The notes under the pieces were generated by a model. That model saw only the letters and a program-made list of their open reading frames with translations. It did not search any database and was not told where the DNA came from. The translations under genes were made by a program, and so were the position numbers. A stretch of 64,000 bases of DNA, taken from assembly GCA_015075365.1 (NCBI GenBank), contig JABTUN010000002.1, positions 992,001-1,056,000 of the forward strand, read 5' to 3'. Origin of the DNA: Verrucomicrobiaceae bacterium (lineage in GTDB: Bacteria > Verrucomicrobiota > Verrucomicrobiia > Verrucomicrobiales > Verrucomicrobiaceae). How positions within the stretch are numbered: the stretch's first letter is position 1; every line of letters starts with the position of its first letter. Positions 44,348-53,900 of the stretch are shown here, piece by piece.

Positions 44348-45766
44348 ATGCCCAAGACCGTCCTTCATTGGTTCCGCCGCGATCTTCGACTCACGGACAA
44401 CACAGCGCTTCATCACGCCACGAAGGCAGCGGAGCAAGTGGTGCCTGTGTATGTGCTCAGCGACTGGAAAACCAGCCACGGATGGACCGGGCCGAACCGC
44501 CAGCACTTTCTCTGTGGAAACCTCGAATCCCTCGCCAAAAACCTCGAGACCATCGGCAGCCGCCTCATCGTGCGTTGTGGCAAGGCGGACGCCGAGTTGG
44601 AACGCCTCGTGCGCGAGACACAAGCCGCCGCGATCTACTTCAATCGCGACTACGATCCCTACGGCCGGGAGATGGAAAAGAGGATCGCCGCGCTCTGCAC
44701 CCGTCTCGGCATCGAGTGCCGCGGCTTTCACGACAGTGTCATGCACGCGCCCGAAACCGTGCTCACAGGCTCCGCGCAGCCGTATCGCGTCTATACGCCC
44801 TACTCGAAGAATTGGCTCGGCCTCGAAAAGACCGCTCCCCTGCCCCGCGTGATGTCGTTGGGCTCCAAAGCGGCCGAAAAAGTCACCAGTCTGCCGCTTC
44901 CCACGCTCGCGCATTGGAATCTGCCTTCACCGAAGGCTCAAATCGTCGCCTCCGGTGAACGCGCCGCACGGGATCGCATGAAGCGCTTCATCGAAAGCGG
45001 CCTGCTGCTGCGCTACGGGGCGGATCGAAACACTCCCGCGGGTCAAACGACCTCCCTGCTCAGCCAGGACCTGCGCTATGGCCTGCTCGGCATTCGCGAT
45101 CTCATCCAGCGCTGCCAAAAAGCCGCCAATGACGCGCCCGCGGCCGGCAAGGCCTCCATTCTCACCTACATCAAGGAGCTCGCGTGGCGGGAGTTCTACT
45201 TCGCCATCTTGTGGTTCTACCCGGAGGTCTTCGAGCACGAGTTCAATCCCGACTGGCGCGGCCTGCACTGGCCGGGCACGGACGCCGATTTCCAGCGCTG
45301 GGCCACCGGCACCACCGGCTTCCCGATTGTCGATGCGGGCATGCGCCAGCTTTTGCAGACCGGCCTCATGCACAACCGCCTGCGCATGATCACCGCCATG
45401 TTTCTCACCAAGGACCTGCACTGCGACTGGCGGCTGGGCGAGGCCTTATTCATGCAACAGCTCGTCGATGGCGAGAACGCCAGCAACAACGGCGGCTGGC
45501 AATGGTCCGCCGGCACCGGCGCGGATGCCGCGCCCTACTTCCGCATTCAGAATCCCTGGCTGCAAAGCGCCCGCTTCGATCCCGAGGGCGTCTTCATCAA
45601 AAAGTGGGTCCCAGAGCTGAAGGATGTGCCCGCCCCGCTCCTTCACGAGCCCCCAAAGCCCGGCCTACCGCTCGCCAGAGGCTACCCGCTTCCGATGGTC
45701 GATCACCACACCGAGCGCGACCGCTGCCTTGCGATTTTTGCAAAACACAAGGCGGAGCGGATCTAG
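44348..45766 (+). CDS. phrB: Deoxyribodipyrimidine photolyase
   Basis: 472 residues. N-terminal antenna domain opens with LHWFRRDLRLTDNTAL. The FAD-binding C-terminal domain has the conserved WREFYFAI, TGFPIVDAGMRQL, HNRLRMI, TKDLHCDWRLGEALF and NNGGWQWSAGTGADAAPYFRI segments of class I CPD photolyases. Repairs UV dimers with blue light. Gene stands alone, divergent from the phosphatase. Confidence 0.95.
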   Translation: MPKTVLHWFRRDLRLTDNTALHHATKAAEQVVPVYVLSDWKTSHGWTGPNRQHFLCGNLESLAKNLETIGSRLIVRCGKADAELERLVRETQAAAIYFNRDYDPYGREMEKRIAALCTRLGIECRGFHDSVMHAPETVLTGSAQPYRVYTPYSKNWLGLEKTAPLPRVMSLGSKAAEKVTSLPLPTLAHWNLPSPKAQIVASGERAARDRMKRFIESGLLLRYGADRNTPAGQTTSLLSQDLRYGLLGIRDLIQRCQKAANDAPAAGKASILTYIKELAWREFYFAILWFYPEVFEHEFNPDWRGLHWPGTDADFQRWATGTTGFPIVDAGMRQLLQTGLMHNRLRMITAMFLTKDLHCDWRLGEALFMQQLVDGENASNNGGWQWSAGTGADAAPYFRIQNPWLQSARFDPEGVFIKKWVPELKDVPAPLLHEPPKPGLPLARGYPLPMVDHHTERDRCLAIFAKHKAERI

Positions 45767-45878
45767 CCGCTGGAATGGGCGGGGGCTCACATCAAAGACT
45801 CTCCCTGCGCTGATCTACGCATGGCACCAGCCGTTGCTGCAGTGTGCCCGCCACGGCGCGTGACACCCTGCCCTTTCC

Positions 45879-46853
45879 ATGTTACGCAATGTCATGAATA
45901 CCGTCTCCACCGTCCTTCGCTACCTTACCTTTGCCCTCGCCATCGCCGGAGTGGCAGCCATGACACAGGTAATGCAGACCATTCACGGACAGGAGTCGAA
46001 GATCCCGCCACCGCCCGTGCCGCCGCCTCAAAAACGGGCCGCTGATGACATCGGTGCCACCGGCATCCTCGAGGCGAAGGATGAGAACGTTGCCATCGGT
46101 GTCCCCGTGCCCGGTTTGGTCAAAGAGGTCAAAGTCACCGTCAATCAGGCCGTCAAGAAAGGCGAGCCGCTGCTGCTCCTTGATGACCGCGAGCTGCGAG
46201 CCGCCCTTTTGAAGCAAAAAGCCGCTGTCGCCGTCGGCGAGGCCAATCTCACCGTCGCCCAGGCCCAGCTCGCCAAGGTCCAGGACATGCTCGACCGCCT
46301 CAAATCCGTGCCTGACCAGCGCGCCATCAGCCAGGACGACCTGCGCAACCGCACCAACGATGTCCTCGTCGCCAAAGCCCAGCAACAAGCCGCCGAGGCC
46401 CAGCTCACCTCTGCCAAGGCTGATGTGCAGCAGACGGAGCTGCTCATCGACCGCCTCACCGTCCTCGCCCCACGCGATGGCACCATCCTCCAGGTCAACA
46501 TCCGCGCCGGCGAATACGCCTCGCCTCAAAACAAGCTCGCCGCCCTCGTCCTCGGCGACATCCAGACCCTCCACGTCCGCGCCGATGTCGATGAGCAAAA
46601 CGCCGTCCTCGTTCAAGAAGGCGTTCCCGCTCAAATCTCCCTCAAAGGCGACTCCACGAAAAAATTCGAGGCCAAATTCATCCGCATCGAGCCCTACGTC
46701 ATCCCCAAGGTCTCCCTCACCGGCGCCAGCACCGAGCGCGTGGACACCCGCGTCCTCCAGATCATCTACGAGATCGCTCGTGATGAAAAACCCGGCGCTG
46801 CGAGGCTCTACGTCGGCATGCAGGTCGATGTCAGCATCCCACGCCGGAAGTAG
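45879..46853 (+). CDS. HlyD/RND-type periplasmic adaptor protein
   Basis: 324 residues; the ATG at 45894 is an alternative. N-terminal signal or anchor, then a lipoyl half-motif (VAIGVPVPGLVKEVKVTVNQAVKKGEPLLLLDD), a coiled-coil hairpin (about 105-180, LTVAQAQLAKVQDMLDRL...), the second lipoyl half (VLAPRDGTILQVNIRAGEYA) and a beta-barrel domain. Bridges an inner-membrane ABC or RND pump to the outer membrane, but no pump gene is next to it. Its stop lies inside the palindromic repeat that follows. Confidence 0.9.
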   Translation: MLRNVMNTVSTVLRYLTFALAIAGVAAMTQVMQTIHGQESKIPPPPVPPPQKRAADDIGATGILEAKDENVAIGVPVPGLVKEVKVTVNQAVKKGEPLLLLDDRELRAALLKQKAAVAVGEANLTVAQAQLAKVQDMLDRLKSVPDQRAISQDDLRNRTNDVLVAKAQQQAAEAQLTSAKADVQQTELLIDRLTVLAPRDGTILQVNIRAGEYASPQNKLAALVLGDIQTLHVRADVDEQNAVLVQEGVPAQISLKGDSTKKFEAKFIRIEPYVIPKVSLTGASTERVDTRVLQIIYEIARDEKPGAARLYVGMQVDVSIPRRK

Positions 46854-46908
46854 CCCGGTTGCGCCGCAACCGGCCCAGGAATCCAGTTGCGACGCAACTG
46901 GACTACTT
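46848..46908. repeat. Double palindrome (CC-R-GTTGCG-N-CGCAAC-Y-GG)
   Basis: Two perfect 9-1-9 stem-loops, CCGGTTGCG-C-CGCAACCGG (46855-46873) and CCAGTTGCG-A-CGCAACTGG (46883-46901), bracketed by AAGTAG and CTACTT. The outer halves also pair with each other (14 of 16), so the whole can form one long hairpin. It includes the stop codon of the HlyD gene and ends 27 bases before thrC. Confidence 0.9.
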
Positions 46909-46934
46909 GAATGGTCGCGCGCCCTCAAAAAAAC

Positions 46935-48290
46935 ATGCGTTACTTCTCCACCCGCGGCCAGACGCCGCTGCACACCTTCTCTGAAGCCGTCGAAGCCGGT
47001 CTCGCGCCCGATGGCGGCCTCTTTTTGCCGGAAAGCCTGCCCAGCATCGCTGGCAAGCTCGCGGAGTGGTCCACGCTCAGCTACCCGCAGCTCGCGGCGG
47101 AGTTCTTCACGCTTTTCGCGCCGGAAATCCCGAAGGACGAATGGCACCAGCTCACCGCCGAGGCCTACCGCCGCTTTGAATCGCCCGACGTGGCCCCGCT
47201 GAAGAAGATCACCGACAAAACCTACATCCTCGAGCTCTTCCACGGCCCCACGCTCGCTTTCAAAGACTTCGCGCTGCAACTGCTGGGCCTGCTTTATAAG
47301 AGACAGGTCAAACTCAGCGGCAAAAAGCTCTGCGTGCTCGGTGCCACCTCCGGCGATACCGGCAGCGCCGCCATCCACGGCTGCATGGGCCAGGACGGCA
47401 TTCAGATTTTCATCCTGTATCCAAACGGCCGCGTCTCGCCGCTGCAAGAGCGCCAGATGGCCTGCACCGGCGCGGACAATGTCTTCGCCATCCCCGTGCC
47501 CGGCACCTTTGATGATGCGCAGCGCGTGGTGAAGGACTGCTTTGGCGATGCCGCCTTTGCCAGCGAAGTCAATCTCTCCGCGGTGAACTCCATCAACATC
47601 GCCCGCATCCTCGCCCAGTGCGTCTATTACATCTGGGCCGTGCTGCGCCTGCCGGAGAAGGACCGCGCCACCTGCGAGTTCGTCGTGCCCACCGGGAATT
47701 TTGGCAACGTGCTCGCCGGATGGCTGGCGCAGCGCATGGGCCTGCCCTGCGGCACCTTCCGCGTCGCCACGAACCAGAACGACATCCTCTACCGCTTCTT
47801 CACCACCGGCGAATACCGCCAGGGCGACGTGCATCCCAGCCACGCTCCTAGCATGGACATCCAGGCCGCGTCGAACTTCGAGCGCTTCCTCTACTTCGTC
47901 CTCGGCCAGGACTCCGCCCGCATCCGCGATGTCATGGCGCAGATCAAATCCGGCTCGCCCGTGAAGATCGACCTGCCCGCCACCACCTTCCGTGCCTCCC
48001 GCATGGACGACGAAACCATCGTCAAAACCACCGCGCAGATGTGGAAGGACTGGCACTACGTCCTCGATCCGCACACAGCCTGCGCCTTCACCGACATGGC
48101 GCAGGACCGCGTCAGCATCGTACTCAGCACCGCCAGCCCAGCGAAGTTCCCCGAAGTCGTCAAGCAAGCCACCGGCAGCGAACCCACGCACCCCACTCTC
48201 GAGGCCCTCAAGGCCAAGGACATGCAACGCTGGTCTCTGGAAGCCACAACCGATGCCGTGAAGGCCTTTATTCGCGAAAAGAAAAGCTAA
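46935..48290 (+). CDS. thrC: Threonine synthase
   Basis: 451 residues from the ATG at 46935 (MRYFSTRGQTPLHTFSEAV). FHGPTLAFKDFALQLL carries the PLP-binding Lys, and VLGATSGDTGSAAIHG the phosphate-binding loop. The long TS family type, as expected with the RYFSTRG opening. Converts O-phosphohomoserine to threonine. Its stop codon overlaps that of the nitrate reductase on the other strand by four bases. Confidence 0.96.
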   Translation: MRYFSTRGQTPLHTFSEAVEAGLAPDGGLFLPESLPSIAGKLAEWSTLSYPQLAAEFFTLFAPEIPKDEWHQLTAEAYRRFESPDVAPLKKITDKTYILELFHGPTLAFKDFALQLLGLLYKRQVKLSGKKLCVLGATSGDTGSAAIHGCMGQDGIQIFILYPNGRVSPLQERQMACTGADNVFAIPVPGTFDDAQRVVKDCFGDAAFASEVNLSAVNSINIARILAQCVYYIWAVLRLPEKDRATCEFVVPTGNFGNVLAGWLAQRMGLPCGTFRVATNQNDILYRFFTTGEYRQGDVHPSHAPSMDIQAASNFERFLYFVLGQDSARIRDVMAQIKSGSPVKIDLPATTFRASRMDDETIVKTTAQMWKDWHYVLDPHTACAFTDMAQDRVSIVLSTASPAKFPEVVKQATGSEPTHPTLEALKAKDMQRWSLEATTDAVKAFIREKKS

Positions 48291-50470
48291 ACCGCCTCCA
48301 CGCGCACGGCGCTGTGCTTGTAGCTCGGCTGGCGGCTGTGCGGATCGAAACTCGCGTGCGTGAGCTGGTTCACGCGGTGGTCGTGCATGGGCAGATAGAC
48401 CTCGCCGGGCTTCACGCAGGCGGTGAGACGCGCCTTGGCAGTGAGTTCGGCGCGCGGTGAAATCACGCGCACACTCATGCCATCACGGACCTTGAGCCTT
48501 TGCGCGTCCTCCGCGTTGAGGTCGAGCATCAGCTTCTCCGGGATCATCTTCGCCAGCACGTCAGACTTCGCTGTGCGCGTCTCCGTGTGCCACTGCGCGC
48601 TCGTGCCGCGTCCGGTGATCAAGATGAGCGGAAACTCATCGCGCGCCTGATCCGGCGCCTCGCAAGGCGCGTCGAAGACAAACTTCGCCCTCTTGTCCGG
48701 CGTGTAAAACTTGCCGTCCTCAAACAGACGCCTTTCAGTCTTTATCTTCAATCTTTCATCTTTCCTCAACGGCCACTGAATCCCGCCGAGTTTCCGGACC
48801 TGCGCGTACCCGTCGATGCCCGTGATGTCACACGGCTGGTTTTCGGTGCAACGTTGCAGCACGCGGAAAACCGCCTCGGGCGTCTGCCAGTCGCGAAACA
48901 GCTCCTCGCAGCCCCAGTAGTGCGCGATGAGGCGGAAGATGTGAAAATCAGCCAGCGCCTGACCGGGTGCGCGACGCACTTTCGGGCTGTAGCCGATGCG
49001 ACGCTCGGAATTGATGAAGCAGCCTTCTTTTTCTCCCCAACCGGCCGCAGGCAGCACGAGGTGCGCACGCTTCGCCGTCTCGGTGGTACAGTACATGTCC
49101 TGCACGACGAGGAAATCGAGCTTGTCGAGGATGCGGTTCATCTCGTTCTGGTCGATCCACGAGTGACTCGGATTCGTCGCGACAAACCAGATGGCCTTCA
49201 CCGTGCCTGCATCCGCCGCCGCGATGATTTGATCATACGCGAGGCTTGGACGCTCCGGGATGCGTTCCACCGGAATGCCGGTCGCTTTCGCGATCTTCTC
49301 GCGATGCGCGGCATTTCGAAAATCATGACCGCCGAGCAAATTGGTCGTGTTCGAGAACAAACGTGAGCCCATCGCATTGCACTGGCCGGTGATCGAATTC
49401 GCGCCGGTGCCGGGTTTGCCGATGTTTCCGGTCATCAGCGCCAGATTGATGATCGCTTGAGCGGTGCGTGTGGCTTGATTCCCTTGATTCACACCCATCG
49501 TCCACCAGAAGGAGACGCGCGGGGTGCCGTTTTGGATCGTTTGGACGAAGCGAAGCAACTGCTCGATGCTCAGTCCCGTCTCCGCACACACCCGCTCAGG
49601 CGTGAAAGCCGCCACAAAAGCCGCGAAGGCATCAAATCCATTCGTGTGGGCCACAACGAAGCTTTGATCCACACCACCCTCGCGAACGAGCAGATGCGCG
49701 AGGCCGTAAAGCAGCGTCAGATCGCTCTTCGGCTTGATGGCGTAGTGCTGCGTGGCCGCCATGGCCGTTTCGGTGGTGCGTGGGTCCACCACGATGATCT
49801 CCGGCTGGCGTTTGTTCTTCAAAACACGCTGCCACATGATCGGATGCGCGATACATGGGTTCGCCCCGATGAAGACGAGCACATCGCTCTCCTCAAAGTC
49901 GGCGTAGGTGAAGGGTGGCGCGTCGAAGCCGAAGCTTTCTTTGTAGGCGGTGACAGCGGTGGCCATGCACTGGCGCGTGTTGCCATCGCCGTGGATCATG
50001 CCCATTCCGAACTTCGCCAAGACACCGAGGAAGGCCATCTCCTCGAACATGATCTGTCCGGTGCTGAGAAACGCGGCGGCCTCGGGACCGTGCTGGTCGA
50101 GGATGCGCTTCATCTGATCGCAGAAGTAGCGCAGCGCCGTGTCCCAATCGACCTCCTTGCCATGCAGCAGCGGCATGCGGGCCCGATCCGGCGCATCAAG
50201 CACGCTGAGTGCCTCCCAGCCCTTTGGACAGGCGGTGCCGAGGTTCACCGGATAGTCGGGATCAGGCGTGAGATTGATCGCCGCGCCGTCTTTGAGGTGG
50301 ATGTTCAATCCGCAGCCGGTGGAGCAAAACCCGCACACCGCCTTTGTCGTCGCATCCGGCAGCAATCGCGACGGCACCTGGCCGAGACCGAACTTCGCCG
50401 GTTCGCGCACCAGATCGGCCGTGAGCAGGCCGGTCCATTCGCGGAAGGTCATGGCAGGTGCGGTGAGCAT
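48287..50470 (-). CDS. nasA: Assimilatory nitrate reductase, molybdopterin catalytic subunit
   Basis: 727 residues from the ATG at 50470, which follows the upstream stop by one base; an overlapping start at 50497 is possible. [4Fe-4S] ligands CGFCSTGCGLNI and, 25 residues on, TACPKG. Molybdopterin-binding motifs follow (MGVNQGNQATRTAQAIINLALMTGNIGKPG, and the C-terminal domain with GRGTSAQWHTETRT). There is no C-terminal [2Fe-2S]/BFD domain as in some NasA. Reduces nitrate to nitrite in the cytoplasm, presumably with electrons from the DmsBC-like protein encoded just upstream. Confidence 0.95.
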   Translation of the reverse strand: MLTAPAMTFREWTGLLTADLVREPAKFGLGQVPSRLLPDATTKAVCGFCSTGCGLNIHLKDGAAINLTPDPDYPVNLGTACPKGWEALSVLDAPDRARMPLLHGKEVDWDTALRYFCDQMKRILDQHGPEAAAFLSTGQIMFEEMAFLGVLAKFGMGMIHGDGNTRQCMATAVTAYKESFGFDAPPFTYADFEESDVLVFIGANPCIAHPIMWQRVLKNKRQPEIIVVDPRTTETAMAATQHYAIKPKSDLTLLYGLAHLLVREGGVDQSFVVAHTNGFDAFAAFVAAFTPERVCAETGLSIEQLLRFVQTIQNGTPRVSFWWTMGVNQGNQATRTAQAIINLALMTGNIGKPGTGANSITGQCNAMGSRLFSNTTNLLGGHDFRNAAHREKIAKATGIPVERIPERPSLAYDQIIAAADAGTVKAIWFVATNPSHSWIDQNEMNRILDKLDFLVVQDMYCTTETAKRAHLVLPAAGWGEKEGCFINSERRIGYSPKVRRAPGQALADFHIFRLIAHYWGCEELFRDWQTPEAVFRVLQRCTENQPCDITGIDGYAQVRKLGGIQWPLRKDERLKIKTERRLFEDGKFYTPDKRAKFVFDAPCEAPDQARDEFPLILITGRGTSAQWHTETRTAKSDVLAKMIPEKLMLDLNAEDAQRLKVRDGMSVRVISPRAELTAKARLTACVKPGEVYLPMHDHRVNQLTHASFDPHSRQPSYKHSAVRVEAV

Positions 50471-50471
50471 C

Positions 50472-52040
50472 TCAGTTTCCCGGCATTTTTGGCCCATGAC
50501 AGGCGGTGAAAAAGTAGTGTCGCTCGATCAACTGGCTGCACAGCGTGATGGCGACGGACAAAGTGAAGACAGCGGCAACTTGGAACTGCGTGATGATGAT
50601 CGTGGGCAAAATGATGCCGACGATGGCGAGCATGATCTTCCGAGCGCGAAGCAGGTGAGGCAGTTTTTCCGTCAAAATGCGAGCGGACATGTGCCAAGGG
50701 TTCGATGCATCGCGACGAGCCAGTTTGATCTCCCGCATCTCAAACAGCGAAACGAGCCAGCGAAGCACGAGAGCCGTCGGAATGGCGATTTTCGCGAGCG
50801 GATGGCCCATCCAGGCCCAAATCACGCCAGGAATGGCTGTGCCGAGCAAAAGCATCGTCCCAAAGAATTTGCCGCCGGTGAGCTTCATCGACCAAAACGG
50901 CCGCCGCGTGTCCACATAGACCATGACGGAGGTGTACACCGCCAAAACGCCCGCGAGCGCCGCGAGGCTCAGCGTGAGCTTCGATGGAAAAAGCAGCGAA
51001 ACAGCTCCCAGCTTCGCGAAGAGCCCGAAGGCAATGATTTCACGCGACAGCCACGATTTACGCCAGCCCAAAAACGCCCGCCACGCCTTCAACGGCTGCC
51101 CGAGATGCAAAACGCTTAACGCGATGCCGACGCCCCCCATGATGAAACCCACCAACGAGCAAACCCAAGTCTCGCGTTGCCCTGTCAATCCAGTCAAAGA
51201 GGTCAACGCAGTCACCAAAAACGTCCCAGCACTCATCTGCGTGAGCACGAGCATCCACGTCAGCGGCGGGTGCGCGTGATCGAGACGGAGCTGGCCCTCA
51301 TCGGCCGGTTTGGCTTCGGGAAGCGGTTTGGAGGACGTGTAGATCGTGGTGGGCCGCGTGTAGCTCGAATCGAAGGCCCCAGCGATGATCTGGCCGCGAT
51401 CCGGCACGTCGCTGAGTTTCACGACTTGGATTTTGATGGCCTCATTCGGGCAGGCCTGCACGCAGGCGGGTGCTTCACCTTCGGCGAGTCGGCCTTGGCA
51501 CATGTCGCACTTGCGCACGATGCCGCGCTTCAGGTTGAACTTCGGCACGTCATACGGGCATTTCAGAATGCAGTAGCTGCAACCGATGCATTGGTCGTCC
51601 AGATGCCGCACGATGCCGGTGACGGGATCTTTGTCATACGCGAGCACCGGGCAGCCATTCGAGCACGCCGGATCTTCGCAGTGATGGCAAGCCGTGGTGA
51701 CCGTCTGCACATATGGCTTATTTTCCAATCCAACCAGCAAGCCCACATCCCGCCACGATTCATCGTCATCGAGCCCGTTGAGCGAGTGACAGGCCGCGAC
51801 GCAGGCTTTGCAGCCGGTGCAGGCATCCAGATTGACGTGAAAGGCATACTGCTCGCCCGGATTCGGCTTCGAAAGCGGGATCAGGTGGGTGAAGCGATCG
51901 CGAACCGACTTGGAGTCATACTCTTCCGAAAACAACGCCACCGGCGTGCGCAGCGTCTGCTGCTCACGCAAGGCGGCCTCAAGAATGCTGACAACGGAGC
52001 CGCCGCCGGTGGAAATCGAGCGCTCCATGTCCCGAATCAT
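50472..52040 (-). CDS. DmsB-DmsC-type fused ferredoxin and membrane quinol-oxidising protein
   Basis: 522 residues. Residues about 60-220 carry four Cys clusters (CTGCKACVAAC, CHHCEDPACSNGCP, CIGCSYCILKCP, CDMCQG...ACVQACP), as in DmsB/NrfC. The C-terminal half (about 255-515) has eight hydrophobic helices like DmsC/NrfD. It would take electrons from the quinol pool and pass them over four [4Fe-4S] clusters to the nitrate reductase. The fusion of B and C subunits is notable. Lies four bases after nirA. Confidence 0.9.
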   Translation of the reverse strand: MIRDMERSISTGGGSVVSILEAALREQQTLRTPVALFSEEYDSKSVRDRFTHLIPLSKPNPGEQYAFHVNLDACTGCKACVAACHSLNGLDDDESWRDVGLLVGLENKPYVQTVTTACHHCEDPACSNGCPVLAYDKDPVTGIVRHLDDQCIGCSYCILKCPYDVPKFNLKRGIVRKCDMCQGRLAEGEAPACVQACPNEAIKIQVVKLSDVPDRGQIIAGAFDSSYTRPTTIYTSSKPLPEAKPADEGQLRLDHAHPPLTWMLVLTQMSAGTFLVTALTSLTGLTGQRETWVCSLVGFIMGGVGIALSVLHLGQPLKAWRAFLGWRKSWLSREIIAFGLFAKLGAVSLLFPSKLTLSLAALAGVLAVYTSVMVYVDTRRPFWSMKLTGGKFFGTMLLLGTAIPGVIWAWMGHPLAKIAIPTALVLRWLVSLFEMREIKLARRDASNPWHMSARILTEKLPHLLRARKIMLAIVGIILPTIIITQFQVAAVFTLSVAITLCSQLIERHYFFTACHGPKMPGN

Positions 52041-52043
52041 GGC

Positions 52044-53789
52044 TCAAAGACTGAAAACCTCCTGAAGCTGCCCAACAGTGTGGCGATTGCAGAAGGAGTG
52101 GAAGGATTCCTCATCCGCTCTCTTGGTGAGATAGCCTTTGAGCATGCCTTCGAGCGTTTCACCGAGGGCTTCAAAGCTCACGCCGCTGAAGATCTGGCGG
52201 CCGATCTTGCGGTTCTCGCCGAAGCCGCCGCCGACGGTGATGTGGTAGCCTTCGCCGCTTTCGGTTTTCACCTTGGTGCCGAGGAGGCCGATGTCGCCCA
52301 TGAAGTGCTGGGCACAGGAGTGGGCGCAGCCGGTGAAGTGGATGTTCACGGGCTTGTCGAGCTTCACGCGCTTGTCGAGATGCTCCATCATGGCGATGGC
52401 GTGGCCCTTCGTGTCCGTGGCGGCGAATTTGCAGTATTTGTTGCCCGTGCAGGCCACGAAGCCGCTTTTCAGATTCGACTGCTCGCAGGGGAAACCGAGC
52501 TTTTTGAGCGATTTCGCGAGTGTGGCGGCATAAGCCGTCTTCACGTTCGGGATGATGAAATTCTGCCACACGGTCAATCGCACCTCGCCGCTGCCATAGC
52601 TGTCGGCGAGGTCGGCGATGCGCTCCATTTGCTTCGCGGTCATTTGGCCGACCGGCACGCTGGCGCCCACATAAACGAGTCCTTCCTGCTTCTGCGGATA
52701 GATGCCGACGTGCGAGTGGCCTTGCTGCGAGAACTCGCGCTTCGCCTGGATTGGTGAATCGGGCGCGAGGCGGGTAAGTTTGAATTTGAGGTGCTTTTCA
52801 GCCTCCACGAGCACGCCATCGAGGCCTTTGTCCTCGACGACATACTTGAAGCGGGCCTTCTTGCGATTCGTGCGGTCGCCGAACTGGATGAAGACGCGCA
52901 GCAGCGCCACCATGACATCGTTGAGTTGCTCAGGCTTCACAATGACGCCCCAATCGCTGGCGAAGGTCTGGTGGCCGGTGACACCACCGAGCGCGATGCG
53001 GAAATAAATGCCCGGTTCGATGCCTTCGCTGTTTTCGATGATCTTCACGGCGCTGGCACCGATGTCGTTCGTGTCCTCGACCGACGAGATGAGTCCACCG
53101 CCGTCGTAGGCGATGTTGAACTTGCGCGGCAGGTCGTAGAACTCCTTCGAGCCGATGATGACCGTGGCGAGCTCGTTCACCATAGGCCGCACGTCGATGA
53201 GCTCATGCGGATCATAACCCGCGCAGGGGTTCATCGTGATGTTGCGGATGTTGTCGGCACCCGCGCCCTTCGAATGCAAACCGCAGCCTTGAATGCGTCG
53301 AAGCACCTCGGGGCAGTTTTTCGGCTCGATGAGGCGGATTTGGAAGTTGTTCCGCGTGGTGATCTGGATGTAGCCAGAGGTCAGTTCGCTGGTGATCGAG
53401 GCCAATTCACGAAGTTGGTAGCTCTTCACCACTCCGCCCGGAATGCGCAGACGGCACATGTAGCCGTCTTTGACCGGATTGAGCCAGAAGAGGCCGTTCC
53501 ATTTGTAGCGGAAGACGGATTCAGGCTCAGGCTTTGCGTTCCAGCGGGCATCGAGCACGAGCTGCTCGATCGCGTCGAAGGGATGGAGTTCGCGTTTGAT
53601 GCGCTCTTCTTTGGTGAGGTCGTCCAAAGATGGGCCGGATGGGGGAGATGCGATGTCGCCGAAGCTCACGCCACTCGCGGCGATGCCGGCGAAGAAGCCT
53701 TCGAGGTAACGCTTTTGCTCGTTGGAAAAGTCTTCGCCGATGGGTTGGGCCGCGATGGCCCTTTCTGTGGCAGGAAGGGTGGCGGTCAT
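52044..53789 (-). CDS. nirA: Sirohaem nitrite reductase NirA
   Basis: 581 residues. Two ferredoxin-like halves and two nitrite/sulfite reductase domains; the sirohaem-[4Fe-4S] ligands are CTGNKYC and, further on, TGCAHSCAQH. The N-terminus has FSNEQKRYLEGFFAGIAASG (21-40), a helix also found in the flavoprotein encoded upstream. It reduces nitrite to ammonium with six electrons. The class usually uses ferredoxin, but the linked flavoprotein suggests another donor. Confidence 0.95.
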   Translation of the reverse strand: MTATLPATERAIAAQPIGEDFSNEQKRYLEGFFAGIAASGVSFGDIASPPSGPSLDDLTKEERIKRELHPFDAIEQLVLDARWNAKPEPESVFRYKWNGLFWLNPVKDGYMCRLRIPGGVVKSYQLRELASITSELTSGYIQITTRNNFQIRLIEPKNCPEVLRRIQGCGLHSKGAGADNIRNITMNPCAGYDPHELIDVRPMVNELATVIIGSKEFYDLPRKFNIAYDGGGLISSVEDTNDIGASAVKIIENSEGIEPGIYFRIALGGVTGHQTFASDWGVIVKPEQLNDVMVALLRVFIQFGDRTNRKKARFKYVVEDKGLDGVLVEAEKHLKFKLTRLAPDSPIQAKREFSQQGHSHVGIYPQKQEGLVYVGASVPVGQMTAKQMERIADLADSYGSGEVRLTVWQNFIIPNVKTAYAATLAKSLKKLGFPCEQSNLKSGFVACTGNKYCKFAATDTKGHAIAMMEHLDKRVKLDKPVNIHFTGCAHSCAQHFMGDIGLLGTKVKTESGEGYHITVGGGFGENRKIGRQIFSGVSFEALGETLEGMLKGYLTKRADEESFHSFCNRHTVGQLQEVFSL

Positions 53790-53812
53790 GGCTAAAGAGA
53801 TTGGTTTTTGAT

Positions 53813-53884
53813 CTCACGCAAAGTCGCAAAGGCGCAAAGGTTCCCAAACCTTCTGATGTTTGCGCCTTTGCGCCTTTGCGTGAG
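53813..53884. repeat. 26-bp near-perfect inverted repeat
   Basis: Arms 53813-53838 and 53859-53884 match in 25 of 26 positions (CTCACGCAAAGTCGCAAAGG... against ...CCTTTGCGTGAG), with a 20-base loop. Each arm is itself built of CGCAAAG units. It fills the gap between nirA and the flavoprotein gene and would make a strong hairpin in the mRNA. Confidence 0.95.
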
Positions 53885-53900
53885 GCTTTGGATTGGAGGC

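Noticed and set aside
45882..48227. A 781-codon minus-strand open frame
   Set aside because: Antisense to the HlyD adaptor and thrC, and its product is low-complexity; both plus-strand genes are well supported.
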